Source of the DNA: CALKJU01 sp046349355 | GTDB taxonomy: Bacteria; Pseudomonadota; Alphaproteobacteria; Geminicoccales; Geminicoccaceae | Direction: 5' to 3' | DNA: 64,000 nt | NCBI GenBank assembly: GCA_046349355.1 | Contig: JAXMCM010000021.1 | Span: forward strand, 1-64,000 | In this document: positions 26,821-35,493 of the stretch, in pieces | Position numbering within the stretch: the stretch's first letter is position 1 | How the letters are laid out: every line of letters begins with the position of its first letter | Notes under the pieces: generated by a model | Told to the model about the DNA's origin: nothing | Database searches by the model: none | The model's input: the letters and a program-made list of their open reading frames with translations, nothing else | Program-made: the position numbers and the translations under genes

Positions 26821-26897
26821 TGGCGCGCCCGACAGGATTTGAACCTGTGACCCCCAGATTAGGAATCTGGTGCTCTATCCTACTGAGCTACGGGCGC
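26821..26897 (-). tRNA. tRNA-Arg (anticodon CCU)
   Basis: Read on the minus strand, the gene begins GCGCCCG at 26897 and its 3' acceptor strand CGGGCGC pairs with it, followed by discriminator G and an encoded CCA at 26821-26823. The anticodon stem CCAGA/TCTGG encloses TTCCTAA, giving anticodon CCT, which reads AGG. The T arm (CAGGTTCAAATCCTG) is canonical. This is the rare arginine codon reader in a high-GC genome. The gene is complete at 77 bases. Confidence 0.97.
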
Positions 26898-26948
26898 CTG
26901 CGGCGCTTCTACCATCCGGCCGGAGGCAGCGGCAAGGCGAGGGGGCTG

Positions 26949-27539
26949 GTGGTGGCGCTGGCGCTGGCCTGCGCCTCGACGGCGCAGGCGGCGGAGCGGA
27001 TTCCGGCCGACATCCTCGTGCCGGACCCGGCGCTGGCGGCGACCGGCACGCCGGCCGGGCCGGCGCGCGGGGTCGACCGCTGGGGACGGGAGGTAGTGCC
27101 GGTGCTGGAGTCGCCGGCCTGGGTCGGCGACGGGCTGGCCCTGGTCCACCCCGATGCGGACGCGGCGGCGGCGATGGTGCTGCTGCCGCTGGAGGCGGCG
27201 GCGCGCGCGGCCCGGCGCGGGCACTGGGGCGACGGCACCTGGCGCGTGCAGGACGCGGCCGGGCGCATCCGCGGGCAGGCGGGCGACCTCGTGCTGGTCG
27301 AGGGCACCGTCGTCGCCGTTGGCTGGGCCGGCGATCGCCTCTATCTGAACTTCGGCACGGACCGGTCCACGGACGTCACCGCCCGCGTGGAGCGATCGGC
27401 CCTGCCGGCGGTTGCTGCCGGCGGGGTCGATCCGGAGGCGCTGGCGGGACGGCGCGCAAGGCTGCGCGGCTGGCTCGCCTTCGCGGGCGGGCCGCTGCTC
27501 GAGCTGACGGGGCCGGCCCAGCTGGAGCTGCTGCCTTGA
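26949..27539 (+). CDS. Exported SNase-like (thermonuclease family) protein lacking the N-terminal half of the nuclease fold
   Basis: 196 residues. Start uncertain: GTG at 26949 or 26952 follows AGGGGG at 26940-26945 and opens a hydrophobic signal-like stretch (VVALALACASTAQAAE); any earlier start would run into the tRNA. Residues ~35-95 match the second half of a staphylococcal-nuclease domain (VDRWGREVVPVLE, GLALVHPD, LEAAARAARRGHWGD). The rest matches the OB-like C-terminal domain common in alphaproteobacterial members (DLVLVEGTVVAVGW, LYLNFGTD, LRGWLAF). The V-x-DGDT segment with the calcium ligands is missing, so nuclease activity is doubtful. Overlaps the next gene. Confidence 0.6.
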   Translation: MVALALACASTAQAAERIPADILVPDPALAATGTPAGPARGVDRWGREVVPVLESPAWVGDGLALVHPDADAAAAMVLLPLEAAARAARRGHWGDGTWRVQDAAGRIRGQAGDLVLVEGTVVAVGWAGDRLYLNFGTDRSTDVTARVERSALPAVAAGGVDPEALAGRRARLRGWLAFAGGPLLELTGPAQLELLP

Positions 27540-29011
27540 GCCTGAAGCGTTCGGTCCTCGCCCTTATCCTCGCCGGTGCGCTCGCCGCCTGCACGCCGGT
27601 GCGCAACCCGGCGACCGGGGAGCTGCAGTACACCTCGGTGTCGCCGCAGGAGGAGGTGGCCATCGGCAAGGCCGAGCACCCCAAGATCCTGGCCGAGTAT
27701 GGCGGCGCCTACGGTGATGCGAAGGTGACCCGCTACGTCAGTGGCATCGGCCAGAAGCTGGCGAAGGTCAGCGACACGCCCGACCTCACGTTCACCTTCA
27801 CGGTCATCGACAGCGACATCGTCAACGCCTTCGCGCTGCCGGGCGGCTACGTCTACGTCACCCGCGGCCTGCTGGCGCTGGCCAACAACGAGGCCGAGCT
27901 GGCCGGCGTGCTGGCGCACGAGATCGGCCATGTCGCGGCGCGCCACACCGCGCAGCGCATCACCCAGGCGCAGATGGGCCAGATCGGCGCCGGGCTGGCG
28001 ACGGTGCTCGGTGCCGTCCTGCTCGGCGACACCGGCGCCCAGCTCGGCCAGCAGCTCGGCGGCACCGGCGCCCAGCTCTACATCCAGCGCTACTCGCGCG
28101 AGCAGGAATTCCAGGCCGACGAGCTCGGCGTGCGCTACCTGGCGCGGGCCGGCTACGACCCGCAGGCGATGGCGACGTTTCTCGGCCAGCTCGAGCAGAA
28201 CGACCGGCTGCAGGCGAAGATCAGTGGCCGCGAATCGGCGAGCGTCGTCGCCGGCTGGTTCGCCAGCCATCCGCGCACCCGCGACCGCGTCGAGCGCGCC
28301 GCGGCCGAGGCGGCGGCCGCCAACCCGGCCGACCGGCGCACGGATCGAAAGGCTTACCTCGCCGCCATCGACGGGCTGGTCTACGGCGAGAGCCCGGAGC
28401 AGGGCTTCGTCCGCGGCCGCGCGTTTCTCCATCCGGGGCTGAAGCTCGCCTTCGAGGCGCCGCCGGGGTTCGTCCTGAAGAACACGCCCGACCGGGTGAT
28501 CGGCCAAGACCGCGGCGGCCGGCTGCTGCTGTTCGACGTCGGCAAGGTGCGACCCGGCACCGACCTCGCCGCCTACCTGCAGCAGGGCTGGCTGAAGGCG
28601 CAGCGGCTGCAGGGCCTGCAGCGGCTCGACGGCGGCGGCACCGAGGCCGCGGTCGGCTTCGGCCGGGTGAAGTTCCAGGACGCCACGCTGCCGGCGATGT
28701 TCGCGGTGGCACGCGGCCCCGGCGACCTCGTCGCGCGGTTCGTCTTCCTCGACCGCCGCGGCCTCGACGAGCGCGACGTCGCGGTGTTCGACGGCACGGT
28801 ACGCAGCGTGCGCACCCTGTCGGCCAGCGAGATCGCCGGGCTCAAGCCGATGCGGATCCAGGTGGTGCCGGTGAAGGCCGGCGACACCGCCGCCAGCCTC
28901 GGCGACCGCATGCAGGTCCCGGACCTGCCGCGCGAGACCTTCGCCGTGATCAACGACCTCGACGACTATCCGCTGAGGCCGGGCGAGCCGGTCAAGCTCG
29001 TACGCAAGTGA
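27536..29011 (+). CDS. M48 family zinc metalloprotease, lipoprotein
   Basis: 491 residues from a TTG at 27536, which overlaps the preceding stop (TTGA) and has GGAG eight bases upstream. The N-terminus is a lipoprotein signal with lipobox LAAC, Cys19. The zinc motif H128-E129-I-G-H132 lies in a BepA/YfgC-like M48 domain, with a further glutamate in QEFQADELGV as third ligand. The C-terminal ~170 residues form a separate domain ending in a LysM-like segment (FAVINDLDDYPLRPGEPVKLV). Relatives degrade misassembled outer-membrane proteins in the periplasm; that role is inferred. Confidence 0.88.
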   Translation: MSLKRSVLALILAGALAACTPVRNPATGELQYTSVSPQEEVAIGKAEHPKILAEYGGAYGDAKVTRYVSGIGQKLAKVSDTPDLTFTFTVIDSDIVNAFALPGGYVYVTRGLLALANNEAELAGVLAHEIGHVAARHTAQRITQAQMGQIGAGLATVLGAVLLGDTGAQLGQQLGGTGAQLYIQRYSREQEFQADELGVRYLARAGYDPQAMATFLGQLEQNDRLQAKISGRESASVVAGWFASHPRTRDRVERAAAEAAAANPADRRTDRKAYLAAIDGLVYGESPEQGFVRGRAFLHPGLKLAFEAPPGFVLKNTPDRVIGQDRGGRLLLFDVGKVRPGTDLAAYLQQGWLKAQRLQGLQRLDGGGTEAAVGFGRVKFQDATLPAMFAVARGPGDLVARFVFLDRRGLDERDVAVFDGTVRSVRTLSASEIAGLKPMRIQVVPVKAGDTAASLGDRMQVPDLPRETFAVINDLDDYPLRPGEPVKLVRK

Positions 29012-29089
29012 CCACAAGGGGCGCTTTGTCGCCGCCGGGGCGCAGCGTATGCTCCCGCCGACCCGCAACGTCGGGCGGAAGGGTTCCCC

Positions 29090-31279
29090 TTGGTCCAGAG
29101 CGACGGCGAACGGCGTCTGGCGGCCATCCTCGCGGCCGATGTCGTCGGCTACAGCCGGCTGATGGGCCTCGACGAGGCGGGCACGCTGGCCCGGCTCAAG
29201 GCGCTGCGCCTGGCGGTGGTCGAGCCGGAGGTCGCCCGCCGGCGCGGCCGCATCGTCAAGCTGATGGGCGACGGCATCCTCGCCGAGTTCGCCAGCGTGG
29301 TGGATGCCGTGGCCTGCGCCCTGGCCGTGCAGCAGGCGGTGGCGGCGCACGAGGCCGAGGTCGCCGAGCCCGACCGGATCCGGCTGCGCATTGGCCTCAA
29401 CCTCGGCGACGTCATCGTCGAGGGTGACGATCTCTACGGCGACGGCATCAACATCGCGGCCCGGCTCGAGGCGCTGGCGGAGCCCGGCGGCATCATCGCC
29501 TCGGCCACCGTCGCCGACCATGCGCAGCGCAAGGTCGAGGCGCGCTTCGAGCCGCTGGGCGAGCGGCGGCTCAAGAACATCGCCGAGCCGGTCAGGGTTT
29601 TCCGGGTGGTGGCCGCGGGCGACGCCACCCCGGCACCCGGCCACGCCGCGCCCCGCCGGCGGATCGTCGCCGGTGCTGTCGTGGCTGCGGTCTTCGCGGT
29701 CGTGGCCGGTGCCGGCGGCTGGTGGCTGCTGGACTGGCACCGGCCGATCCCCGAGGCCGCGGATGGCGATGCCCGTCCGTCGGTGGCCGTCCTGCCGTTC
29801 GCCGACCTCGGCGACGAGCGCAGCTACATGGCCGACGGCATGACCGAGGACCTCATCACCGACCTGACCAAGATCGCCGGGGTGCGGGTGATCGGGCAGA
29901 ACGCGGTGGCGAGCTATCGCGGCCAGTCGCCGGACCCGCGCGACGTCGCCCGCGACCTCGGCGTGCGCTACGTCGTCGAGGGCAGCGTGCGGCGCGAGGG
30001 CGATCGGCTGCGGATCAACGCCCAGCTCGTCGACACCGCCGGCGGCACCCAGCTCTGGGCCGAACGCTACGACCGGGCCGCCGGCGATGTCTTCGCGGTG
30101 CAGGACGACGTGGTCGGCCACATCATCACCGCGCTGCGCGTCCGGCTGAGCCCCGACGAGAGCCGCCGCCCGGCCGCCCCGCCGACCGAGGACCTCGAGG
30201 CCTACGACAACTTCCTCCGTGCCGAGGGCCTGGTCCGCGAGGGACGGATGGAGGACCTCGCCGAGGCGATGCAGCTCTACGACAAGGCGATCGCGCTCGA
30301 TCCCGCGTTCGCCGCGGCCTACGCCGCCGGGGCGCGGCTCGCGGCCTACATCTGGCGCAACGATCTCGGCTTCGTCATGCCACCCCCGGTCGCGCGCAAG
30401 CGTGCCTATGAGCTGGCCGGCCGGGCCCTCTCGCTGGACCCGACGAATCCGGTCTCGTTCGCCGTGCTGGCGCAGCTGCAGGTGACCGACCGGCAGTTCG
30501 ACCAGGCGCTGACATCGGCCCGACGCGCGGTCGAGGTGGCACCGGGGGACGCGGCGGCCCAGGCGACGCTGGCGCTGGTCCTGGCCGCGGCCGGCGAGCA
30601 TGCGGCGGCGGCCGACGCGGCGCGAACCGCGCATGCCCTCGATCCGCAGCTGCCCGGTTCCGACCAAATCGGGCTCGGGCTCGCCCTGCTGCTGGCCGGC
30701 GACCGCGAGGCTGCGGTGGCCCGGCTGGAAGCAGCGAAGCGTGGTCTGCCGGAGGACGACCTTGCACGCTCCCTGCTGGCGGCCGCCGAGCAGGAGTCCG
30801 GCCGGAACGATGCGGCCCGTGCCGAGGTCGCCGAGGTCCTGAAGCTGTTGCCGCATGCCAGCCTCGCAAGCTATCGCGAAGCCTTGGGGCCTTTGCGCCT
30901 GGCGACGGATCGCGACCGCCTGCTCGCCGCCATGGCACAGGCCGGTATCCCGGCGCTGCCTTATGGCTTCGACGCCAAGGGGCTGCGCTCGTTGAGCGCA
31001 GCCGAGATCCGCGAGCTGGTGCTGGGACGCACGCTTGCCGGCGAGCTCGGCACGGGCGAGCCGGCCCTCATGCAGGTGACGGGAGATGGCAAGGCCGCCT
31101 GGCGCACACCGCTAACCATGCTGACCGGGCGCATCGAGATCGTTGAGAACAAGCTGTGCGAACGGAGTGACGGAACTGTGCGGGGACAGCTGGTCTGCGG
31201 TCAGGTCTATGGTCCAGCCGAGGACGGGCGCTACGTCTATGTCAATCCGCTAAAGCTGTTCCGCTTCGCGGCCAGCTGA
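29090..31279 (+). CDS. Class III adenylate/guanylate cyclase with transmembrane, FlgO-like and TPR regions
   Basis: 729 residues from a TTG at 29090. Residues ~5-175 form the cyclase: the metal-binding aspartates are in LAADVVGYS and KLMGDGILAEF, and the transition-state N/R pair is in GINIAARLE, so it should be active. A membrane helix follows (GAVVAAVFAVVAGAGGWWLL, ~residue 200), then a domain resembling the TolB-N/FlgO fold (VAVLPFADLGDERSYMADGM ... VRYVVEGSVRREGDRLRI), then TPR-type helices to ~620. The C-terminal 80 residues contain two Cys (NKLCERS, QLVCGQV) and are unfamiliar. Likely a membrane sensor making cAMP; the signal is unknown. Confidence 0.87.
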   Translation: MVQSDGERRLAAILAADVVGYSRLMGLDEAGTLARLKALRLAVVEPEVARRRGRIVKLMGDGILAEFASVVDAVACALAVQQAVAAHEAEVAEPDRIRLRIGLNLGDVIVEGDDLYGDGINIAARLEALAEPGGIIASATVADHAQRKVEARFEPLGERRLKNIAEPVRVFRVVAAGDATPAPGHAAPRRRIVAGAVVAAVFAVVAGAGGWWLLDWHRPIPEAADGDARPSVAVLPFADLGDERSYMADGMTEDLITDLTKIAGVRVIGQNAVASYRGQSPDPRDVARDLGVRYVVEGSVRREGDRLRINAQLVDTAGGTQLWAERYDRAAGDVFAVQDDVVGHIITALRVRLSPDESRRPAAPPTEDLEAYDNFLRAEGLVREGRMEDLAEAMQLYDKAIALDPAFAAAYAAGARLAAYIWRNDLGFVMPPPVARKRAYELAGRALSLDPTNPVSFAVLAQLQVTDRQFDQALTSARRAVEVAPGDAAAQATLALVLAAAGEHAAAADAARTAHALDPQLPGSDQIGLGLALLLAGDREAAVARLEAAKRGLPEDDLARSLLAAAEQESGRNDAARAEVAEVLKLLPHASLASYREALGPLRLATDRDRLLAAMAQAGIPALPYGFDAKGLRSLSAAEIRELVLGRTLAGELGTGEPALMQVTGDGKAAWRTPLTMLTGRIEIVENKLCERSDGTVRGQLVCGQVYGPAEDGRYVYVNPLKLFRFAAS

Positions 31280-31288
31280 CGGACAGCC

Positions 31289-31756
31289 CTACTTGGCGGC
31301 CTGGGCGGCGGCGACGTCCGGCCATTTGGCCTCGGCGCGAGCGATCGCCTCATCGCGCCCGGGCCCGTCAAGCTCCTCCACATAGGTGGTGTCGTAGTTG
31401 AGGTAGAGCTTGCCGTCGATGATCCGGAAGGCCTCGGGATCGACGTTGACCGCCGCATGCCCGTAGGACACGCCGAGCGCGCAGTAGCCGCCGAATTGCG
31501 GCGCGTACTTGGCCGGATCGGACTCGAACAGGCTGCGGTGCTCGTCCGAGGCGAAGTACCACGGGGTACCCAGCCAGTCGTAGGCAAACTCCTCGCTGCC
31601 CTTCATCGCCTTGCCGTCGGTGAAGTAGGCGACGGTATCGTAGCCGCTGATGGCGACGCCGCCGAAATAGCCGGTGTTCACCAGCTGCGGTGCCGCGGCC
31701 AGGGCCGGACCGGAGGCGAGCAGCGCCAGGGCCAGCGGAAGTCCCGAACAGCGCAT
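31289..31756 (-). CDS. Exported YHS-domain protein
   Basis: 155 residues from the ATG at 31756, ten bases after AGGAGG; an ATG at 31765 overlaps the upstream stop but is too close to that site. A signal peptide (MRCSGLPLALALLASGPALAAA) leads to a YHS-like domain: VAISGYDTVAYFTDGKAMKGS, YDWLGTPWYFASDEHRSLF, YAPQFGGYCALGVSYGH. YHS domains are associated with metal-binding proteins and copper ATPases, but many exported relatives are uncharacterised. It is directly downstream of the ankyrin gene and probably cotranscribed. Confidence 0.82.
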   Translation of the reverse strand: MRCSGLPLALALLASGPALAAAPQLVNTGYFGGVAISGYDTVAYFTDGKAMKGSEEFAYDWLGTPWYFASDEHRSLFESDPAKYAPQFGGYCALGVSYGHAAVNVDPEAFRIIDGKLYLNYDTTYVEELDGPGRDEAIARAEAKWPDVAAAQAAK

Positions 31757-31761
31757 CGGCG

Positions 31762-32361
31762 TCATCCCTCCTGGCCGGAAGCGAGGCAGCTCTGGCGGTA
31801 GGCCTCGCTGCCGAGGATCTCGACCGACTGGCAGACCGCACCGTGCTGCTTGAGCAGGCGGACGATGGCCAGGTGCTTGCGCGACCAGGCCTGGGTCAGC
31901 GGGCTGTAGCCGTCGTCGTCGACATGCTCGATGGCCGCACCCCGGCCGAGCAGCAGCTCGACGACCGCCAGCTGGTCCTGTTCGATGGCGACCAGCAGCG
32001 GCGTCACCCCGGCATTGTTGGCGGCGTCGTCGACGTCGGCACCCTGGTCGAGGAGCAGGGTGGCCACGGCAACGCTGCCGGCGTAGGCGGCGGCGTGCAG
32101 CGGCGTGTAGCCGCCCTTGTTGCGCGCCATGACCTCGGCACCGTGATCGATGAGGATCTTCGCGATGTCCGGCTTGTCGGCGAGCGCCGCCGCGATCAGC
32201 GGGGTCTCGGCGTTGCGGCCGACGGTATCGACGGCGACCCCGTTGGCGAGAAGGCGCTCGACCGTCGCCTGTTCACCCTGGGATGCCGCCGCGAACAGGG
32301 TTTCCTCGGCGGCGAGCGGAGACGCGACGAGGAGAGCGAGCACAGGAATGATACGCAGCAT
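31762..32361 (-). CDS. Exported ankyrin-repeat protein
   Basis: 199 residues with a signal peptide (MLRIIPVLALLVASPLAAEE). Four to five ankyrin repeats follow, for example NAETPLIAAALADKPDIAKILIDHGAEV, GYTPLHAAAYAGSVAVATLLLDQGADV and GVTPLLVAIEQDQLAVVELLLGRGAAI (each quoted in part). A short C-terminal tail has two cysteines. Periplasmic ankyrin proteins, such as AnkB beside catalase, have been linked to oxidative stress; the partner here may be the YHS protein encoded next. Upstream, CGCATATGCG at 32393-32402 is a perfect palindrome of unknown meaning. Confidence 0.85.
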   Translation of the reverse strand: MLRIIPVLALLVASPLAAEETLFAAASQGEQATVERLLANGVAVDTVGRNAETPLIAAALADKPDIAKILIDHGAEVMARNKGGYTPLHAAAYAGSVAVATLLLDQGADVDDAANNAGVTPLLVAIEQDQLAVVELLLGRGAAIEHVDDDGYSPLTQAWSRKHLAIVRLLKQHGAVCQSVEILGSEAYRQSCLASGQEG

Positions 32362-32429
32362 GGCACATCCTTCCCTGACATCACACCATTACCGCATATG
32401 CGATACGGGTGCAAGGTAGGGGGATGGCC

Positions 32430-33833
32430 TCAGGCGAGCAGCTTGGCGTCGAAGCCCTCGGCCGTGCTGGTCATCACCGCCGGACGGCCGCGCATGCGGG
32501 TCTCCAGCACCACGTCGTGGCCCCATAGCGTGCGCAGGTGCTCGAGCGTCTTCTCGGCACTGGTGAGGTCGAGGTCGCGGCCGTCATGCTCGTGGACGAG
32601 GAGCAGGGTGCGGCCGCCGCGGGCGTTGGCGTCCTTGATGCGGATCATCGGGAACCCGCCCATCGCCACCTGCCTGAGGAGGGCGTTCTTGACGTCACTC
32701 CAGTGCTCCTCGTCGGAAATCTCGGTGACGACCAGCTGCTCGCCGCGCGGCTTCCAGGCGAACAGGTCGAGCTCGCGGCACAGCTCCTCGGTAAGGAAGC
32801 GGCGCAGGAAGGCGACGTCGCGGTCACTCTCGCGCACCTCGAACAGCTTGCGCCGGCCTTCGGCGCTGTCGACGCCGCCGAAGCGCTTCTCGATGTCCTG
32901 CCAGACGCAGAAGCCGACATGGTAGGGGTTGAGGCCGCCGGGATGCGGGCAGATGACCTGGTTGTGGCGGACGAGGAACTCGAGGTGGATCTCCTGCGGC
33001 AACTGCAGCGCGTTCATGATCTTGTGGTGCCAGTAGCTGGCCCACCCCTCGTTCATGATCTTGGTCTCGATCTGCGGGATGAAGTAGCGGGCCTGCTCGT
33101 CGACGATGGTCAGCACGTCCTTCTGCCAGTCCGCGAGGTCGCGGTTGTGGTCGCGGATGAACAGCAGCAGGTCTTCCTCGGGCTCGAGCGGCACCCGGCG
33201 CAGGTCGGGCTGGACCGGCTCGACGCGGCGTTGCAGGTGGGCGAAGCGGTCGGCCGGCGCCTGGGCGGCCTCGAGCACCCGCTCGCGCTGCTCGTCGGGG
33301 CGCAGCTTGCGGATCGCCTGGTTGCGGCGGCGGTTGAGCGACAGCGCGTGCGCCGCGTCGAGGAAGGTCTCGACCGCGTCCTCGCCGATGGAGGGATCCT
33401 CGCTGTAGCGGCGGACGCGCTCGGCGCGGACCTTGAAGGCACCCAGCGTGGCGGCGGCGTCGGTGGCCGAGGTGAAGGTGAAGTTGTTCTTGAAGAAGTC
33501 GTTGTGGCCGTAGACGTGGGCGATGGTCAGGACCTGCAGGCAGAGCGAGTTGTCGCGCATCAGGTAGGCGAGGCAGGGGTTCGAGTTGATGACCATCTCG
33601 TAGGGCAGGCCGGTGACCCCGTGGTCGTACATGGTCTTGGTCTGCTCGTAGGCCTTGCCGTAGCTCCAGTGCGGGTAGTGCGCCGGCATGCCGTGGTAGG
33701 CCATGTAGCCGAGCATGGCGTTCTGATCGCAGACCTCGAATTCCTGCGGGTAGCAGTCGAGGCCGAACTCGGCGACCTTGTCGCGGATGCGGGCATCCCA
33801 GTATTCGAGGTCCGCAAGGCTCCAGCTGGTCAT
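32430..33833 (-). CDS. spoVR: SpoVR family protein
   Basis: 467 residues, ATG at 33833. Family motifs are strong: YPQEFEVCDQNAMLGYMAY, HWSYGKAYEQTKTMYDHG, TIAHVYGHNDFFKNN, and MNEGWASYWHHKIMN. The HVYGHNDFF and EGWASYWHH pieces carry conserved histidines and acids that look like a metal site. In bacteria SpoVR/YcgB is co-expressed with PrkA and YeaH under starvation or stress. Here it is separated from yeaH by a gene on the other strand, whose start lies only 14 bases away. Confidence 0.93.
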   Translation of the reverse strand: MTSWSLADLEYWDARIRDKVAEFGLDCYPQEFEVCDQNAMLGYMAYHGMPAHYPHWSYGKAYEQTKTMYDHGVTGLPYEMVINSNPCLAYLMRDNSLCLQVLTIAHVYGHNDFFKNNFTFTSATDAAATLGAFKVRAERVRRYSEDPSIGEDAVETFLDAAHALSLNRRRNQAIRKLRPDEQRERVLEAAQAPADRFAHLQRRVEPVQPDLRRVPLEPEEDLLLFIRDHNRDLADWQKDVLTIVDEQARYFIPQIETKIMNEGWASYWHHKIMNALQLPQEIHLEFLVRHNQVICPHPGGLNPYHVGFCVWQDIEKRFGGVDSAEGRRKLFEVRESDRDVAFLRRFLTEELCRELDLFAWKPRGEQLVVTEISDEEHWSDVKNALLRQVAMGGFPMIRIKDANARGGRTLLLVHEHDGRDLDLTSAEKTLEHLRTLWGHDVVLETRMRGRPAVMTSTAEGFDAKLLA

Positions 33834-33847
33834 GGATGACGCTGCCG

Positions 33848-34306
33848 ATGGCTGAGGGGGAGGCAAGGGGGGACGGTCTCGCGCTGACCGACCGCCCCGA
33901 CGAGGGCGATCTCGCGACGATCACGGCGGGGCTGGCGGCCTACAACCGGACCTTCATCGGCCCGCGCGAGGCCCGGCCGCTGCTGGTGACGGTCCGCCGC
34001 GACGGGCGGATCGCCGGCGGGCTCAGCGCCGAGACGGTGCGCGGCGTGCTGGAGATCGACCTGCTCTGGGTCGACGAGGCCTGCCGCGGCCAGGGACTGG
34101 GCAGCCAGCTGCTGCGCGCCGCCGAGGCCGAGGCGCGCGAGCGCGGCTGCCGGGCGGTGACGGTCGGCACGTTCGATTTCCAGGCCCGCCCGTTCTACGA
34201 GCGGGAAGGCTACGCGGTGGTCGGCGAGGTCGGCGGCTACCCGGACGGGCATCGCTGGTTCATGCTCACCAAGCCGCTCACGCCGGCGCCCGCTCGCGCG
34301 ACATGA
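33848..34306 (+). CDS. GNAT family N-acetyltransferase
   Basis: 152 residues from the ATG at 33848 (an in-frame ATG lies at 33836). The acetyl-CoA loop is RGQGLGSQLL in motif A, preceded by LEIDLLWVDEACRG and followed by QARPFYEREGYAVVGEVGGYPDGHRWFMLTKPL, a complete small GNAT domain. The substrate is unknown. The gene is on the opposite strand to, and inside, the prkA-yeaH-spoVR set. It begins 14 bases from the spoVR start and its 3' end overlaps the yeaH 3' end by 29 bases, so it must be antisense to any polycistronic prkA operon transcript. Confidence 0.88.
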   Translation: MAEGEARGDGLALTDRPDEGDLATITAGLAAYNRTFIGPREARPLLVTVRRDGRIAGGLSAETVRGVLEIDLLWVDEACRGQGLGSQLLRAAEAEARERGCRAVTVGTFDFQARPFYEREGYAVVGEVGGYPDGHRWFMLTKPLTPAPARAT

Positions 34307-35483
34307 ACGCCTTGAAGCTGGTCCAGATGTCCTCGCGGCGCTCGATCAGCACGGCCTGGAAGTTGCGGGCGTCGAGCTTGCGGAAGCGCTCGAGCATCGA
34401 GCTCTCGTAGTAGTGCGAGCCCATCGGCTTGATCTCGCCGTAGCCGAAGAGGTTGGAGACGGCACAGAGCTCGCGCGCCGCCTTCAGCGCCTCCTCGTTG
34501 TCGCTGTCGAAGTTGTCGCCGTCCGAGCAGTGGAAGGCGTAGACGTTCCAGTGCGCCGGGTGGAAGCGCCCGGCGATGATCTCCAGCGCCTTGCGGTAGC
34601 CTGACGAGATCAGCGTGCCGCCGGACTCGCCCTTGTGGAAGAACTCGTTCTCGTCGACCTCGCGGGCCTGGGTATGATGGCCGATGAAGACGACGTGGAC
34701 GTTCTCGTACTTGGTGCAGACGAACTGGTAGAGGAGGAAGAAGAAGCTGCGGGCGAGGTACTTCTTCAGCCGGTCCATGGAACCCGAGGTGTCCATGATG
34801 CAGACGACGACGGCGTTGCTCTCCTCGCGGGTATCCTCGACCAGGCGCTTGTAGGTCAGGTCCTCGCGACGGAACGGGAAGCGCTCGGCCTCGTCGCCGT
34901 CGCCGGCCTCCATCTCGTCGGAATCGGCCGCGCCCGCGCCCGAGGCGATCTTGCGGCGGATGCGGGCCCTGGCGGTGCGCTTGCGGTCAAGGTGCACCCG
35001 CACGCCCTGCTTGCGGTAGCCCTTGCGCTCGGCGATCCGCTCGGACGGCATCTCCTTGAGCATCTTGCGCTCGAGGTCGGGAAGCTCGAGGTCCTCGAAC
35101 ATGATGTCGACGAGCTCGTCGAGGCTGATCTCGGTCTCGTAGTAGTCGACGCCCGGATCGTTGCCGGCCGGGCCGTCGCCCTTCTTGCCCTTCTGGCCGG
35201 CCTGGCCGACGACCTGGCCCGGCTGGGTCTTGCCGTCGCCGGTGCCGACGCCGCCGGCATTGTCGCCATAGGTGAAGCGGAACTCCTTCACGCCGCGGAT
35301 CGGCACCTTGATCAGCCGGTCGCGGTCCCGGCCGATGATGCTCTCCTCGGCGATGATGTCGGCGATGTTCTCGCGGACCGACTTGCGCAGCTTCTCGCGG
35401 TGCCGCTTGCGGTCGCGCGCGCTGCGGTCGGACCGCAGCGCGTCGGACTGCGAGTAGGGCCGGAAGACGGTGCTGGAGCTCAT
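34278..35483 (-). CDS. yeaH: YeaH/YhbH family (DUF444) protein with VWA-like domain
   Basis: 401 residues, ATG at 35483, ten bases after the prkA stop. The N-terminus is highly charged (RDRKRHREKLRKSVRENIADII). A von Willebrand A-like domain starts near residue 225 with a MIDAS motif DTSGSM, then FLLYQFVCTKYENVHVVFIGHHT and SGGTLISSGYRKALEII. Family members always accompany PrkA and are thought to act with the kinase; a mechanism is not established. The 3' end overlaps the convergent GNAT gene. Confidence 0.93.
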   Translation of the reverse strand: MSSSTVFRPYSQSDALRSDRSARDRKRHREKLRKSVRENIADIIAEESIIGRDRDRLIKVPIRGVKEFRFTYGDNAGGVGTGDGKTQPGQVVGQAGQKGKKGDGPAGNDPGVDYYETEISLDELVDIMFEDLELPDLERKMLKEMPSERIAERKGYRKQGVRVHLDRKRTARARIRRKIASGAGAADSDEMEAGDGDEAERFPFRREDLTYKRLVEDTREESNAVVVCIMDTSGSMDRLKKYLARSFFFLLYQFVCTKYENVHVVFIGHHTQAREVDENEFFHKGESGGTLISSGYRKALEIIAGRFHPAHWNVYAFHCSDGDNFDSDNEEALKAARELCAVSNLFGYGEIKPMGSHYYESSMLERFRKLDARNFQAVLIERREDIWTSFKAFMSRERAPA

Positions 35484-35493
35484 CCGTCCGGGC

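Noticed and set aside
26284..26897. Genomic island attachment site at the tRNA-Arg gene
   Set aside because: No integrase gene and no duplicate of the tRNA 3' end was seen nearby.
26730..26948. Possible N-terminal extension of the SNase-like protein across the tRNA
   Set aside because: The frame reads RPTGFEPVTPRL, a well-known artefact of translating tRNA sequence. The real start must lie after the tRNA.
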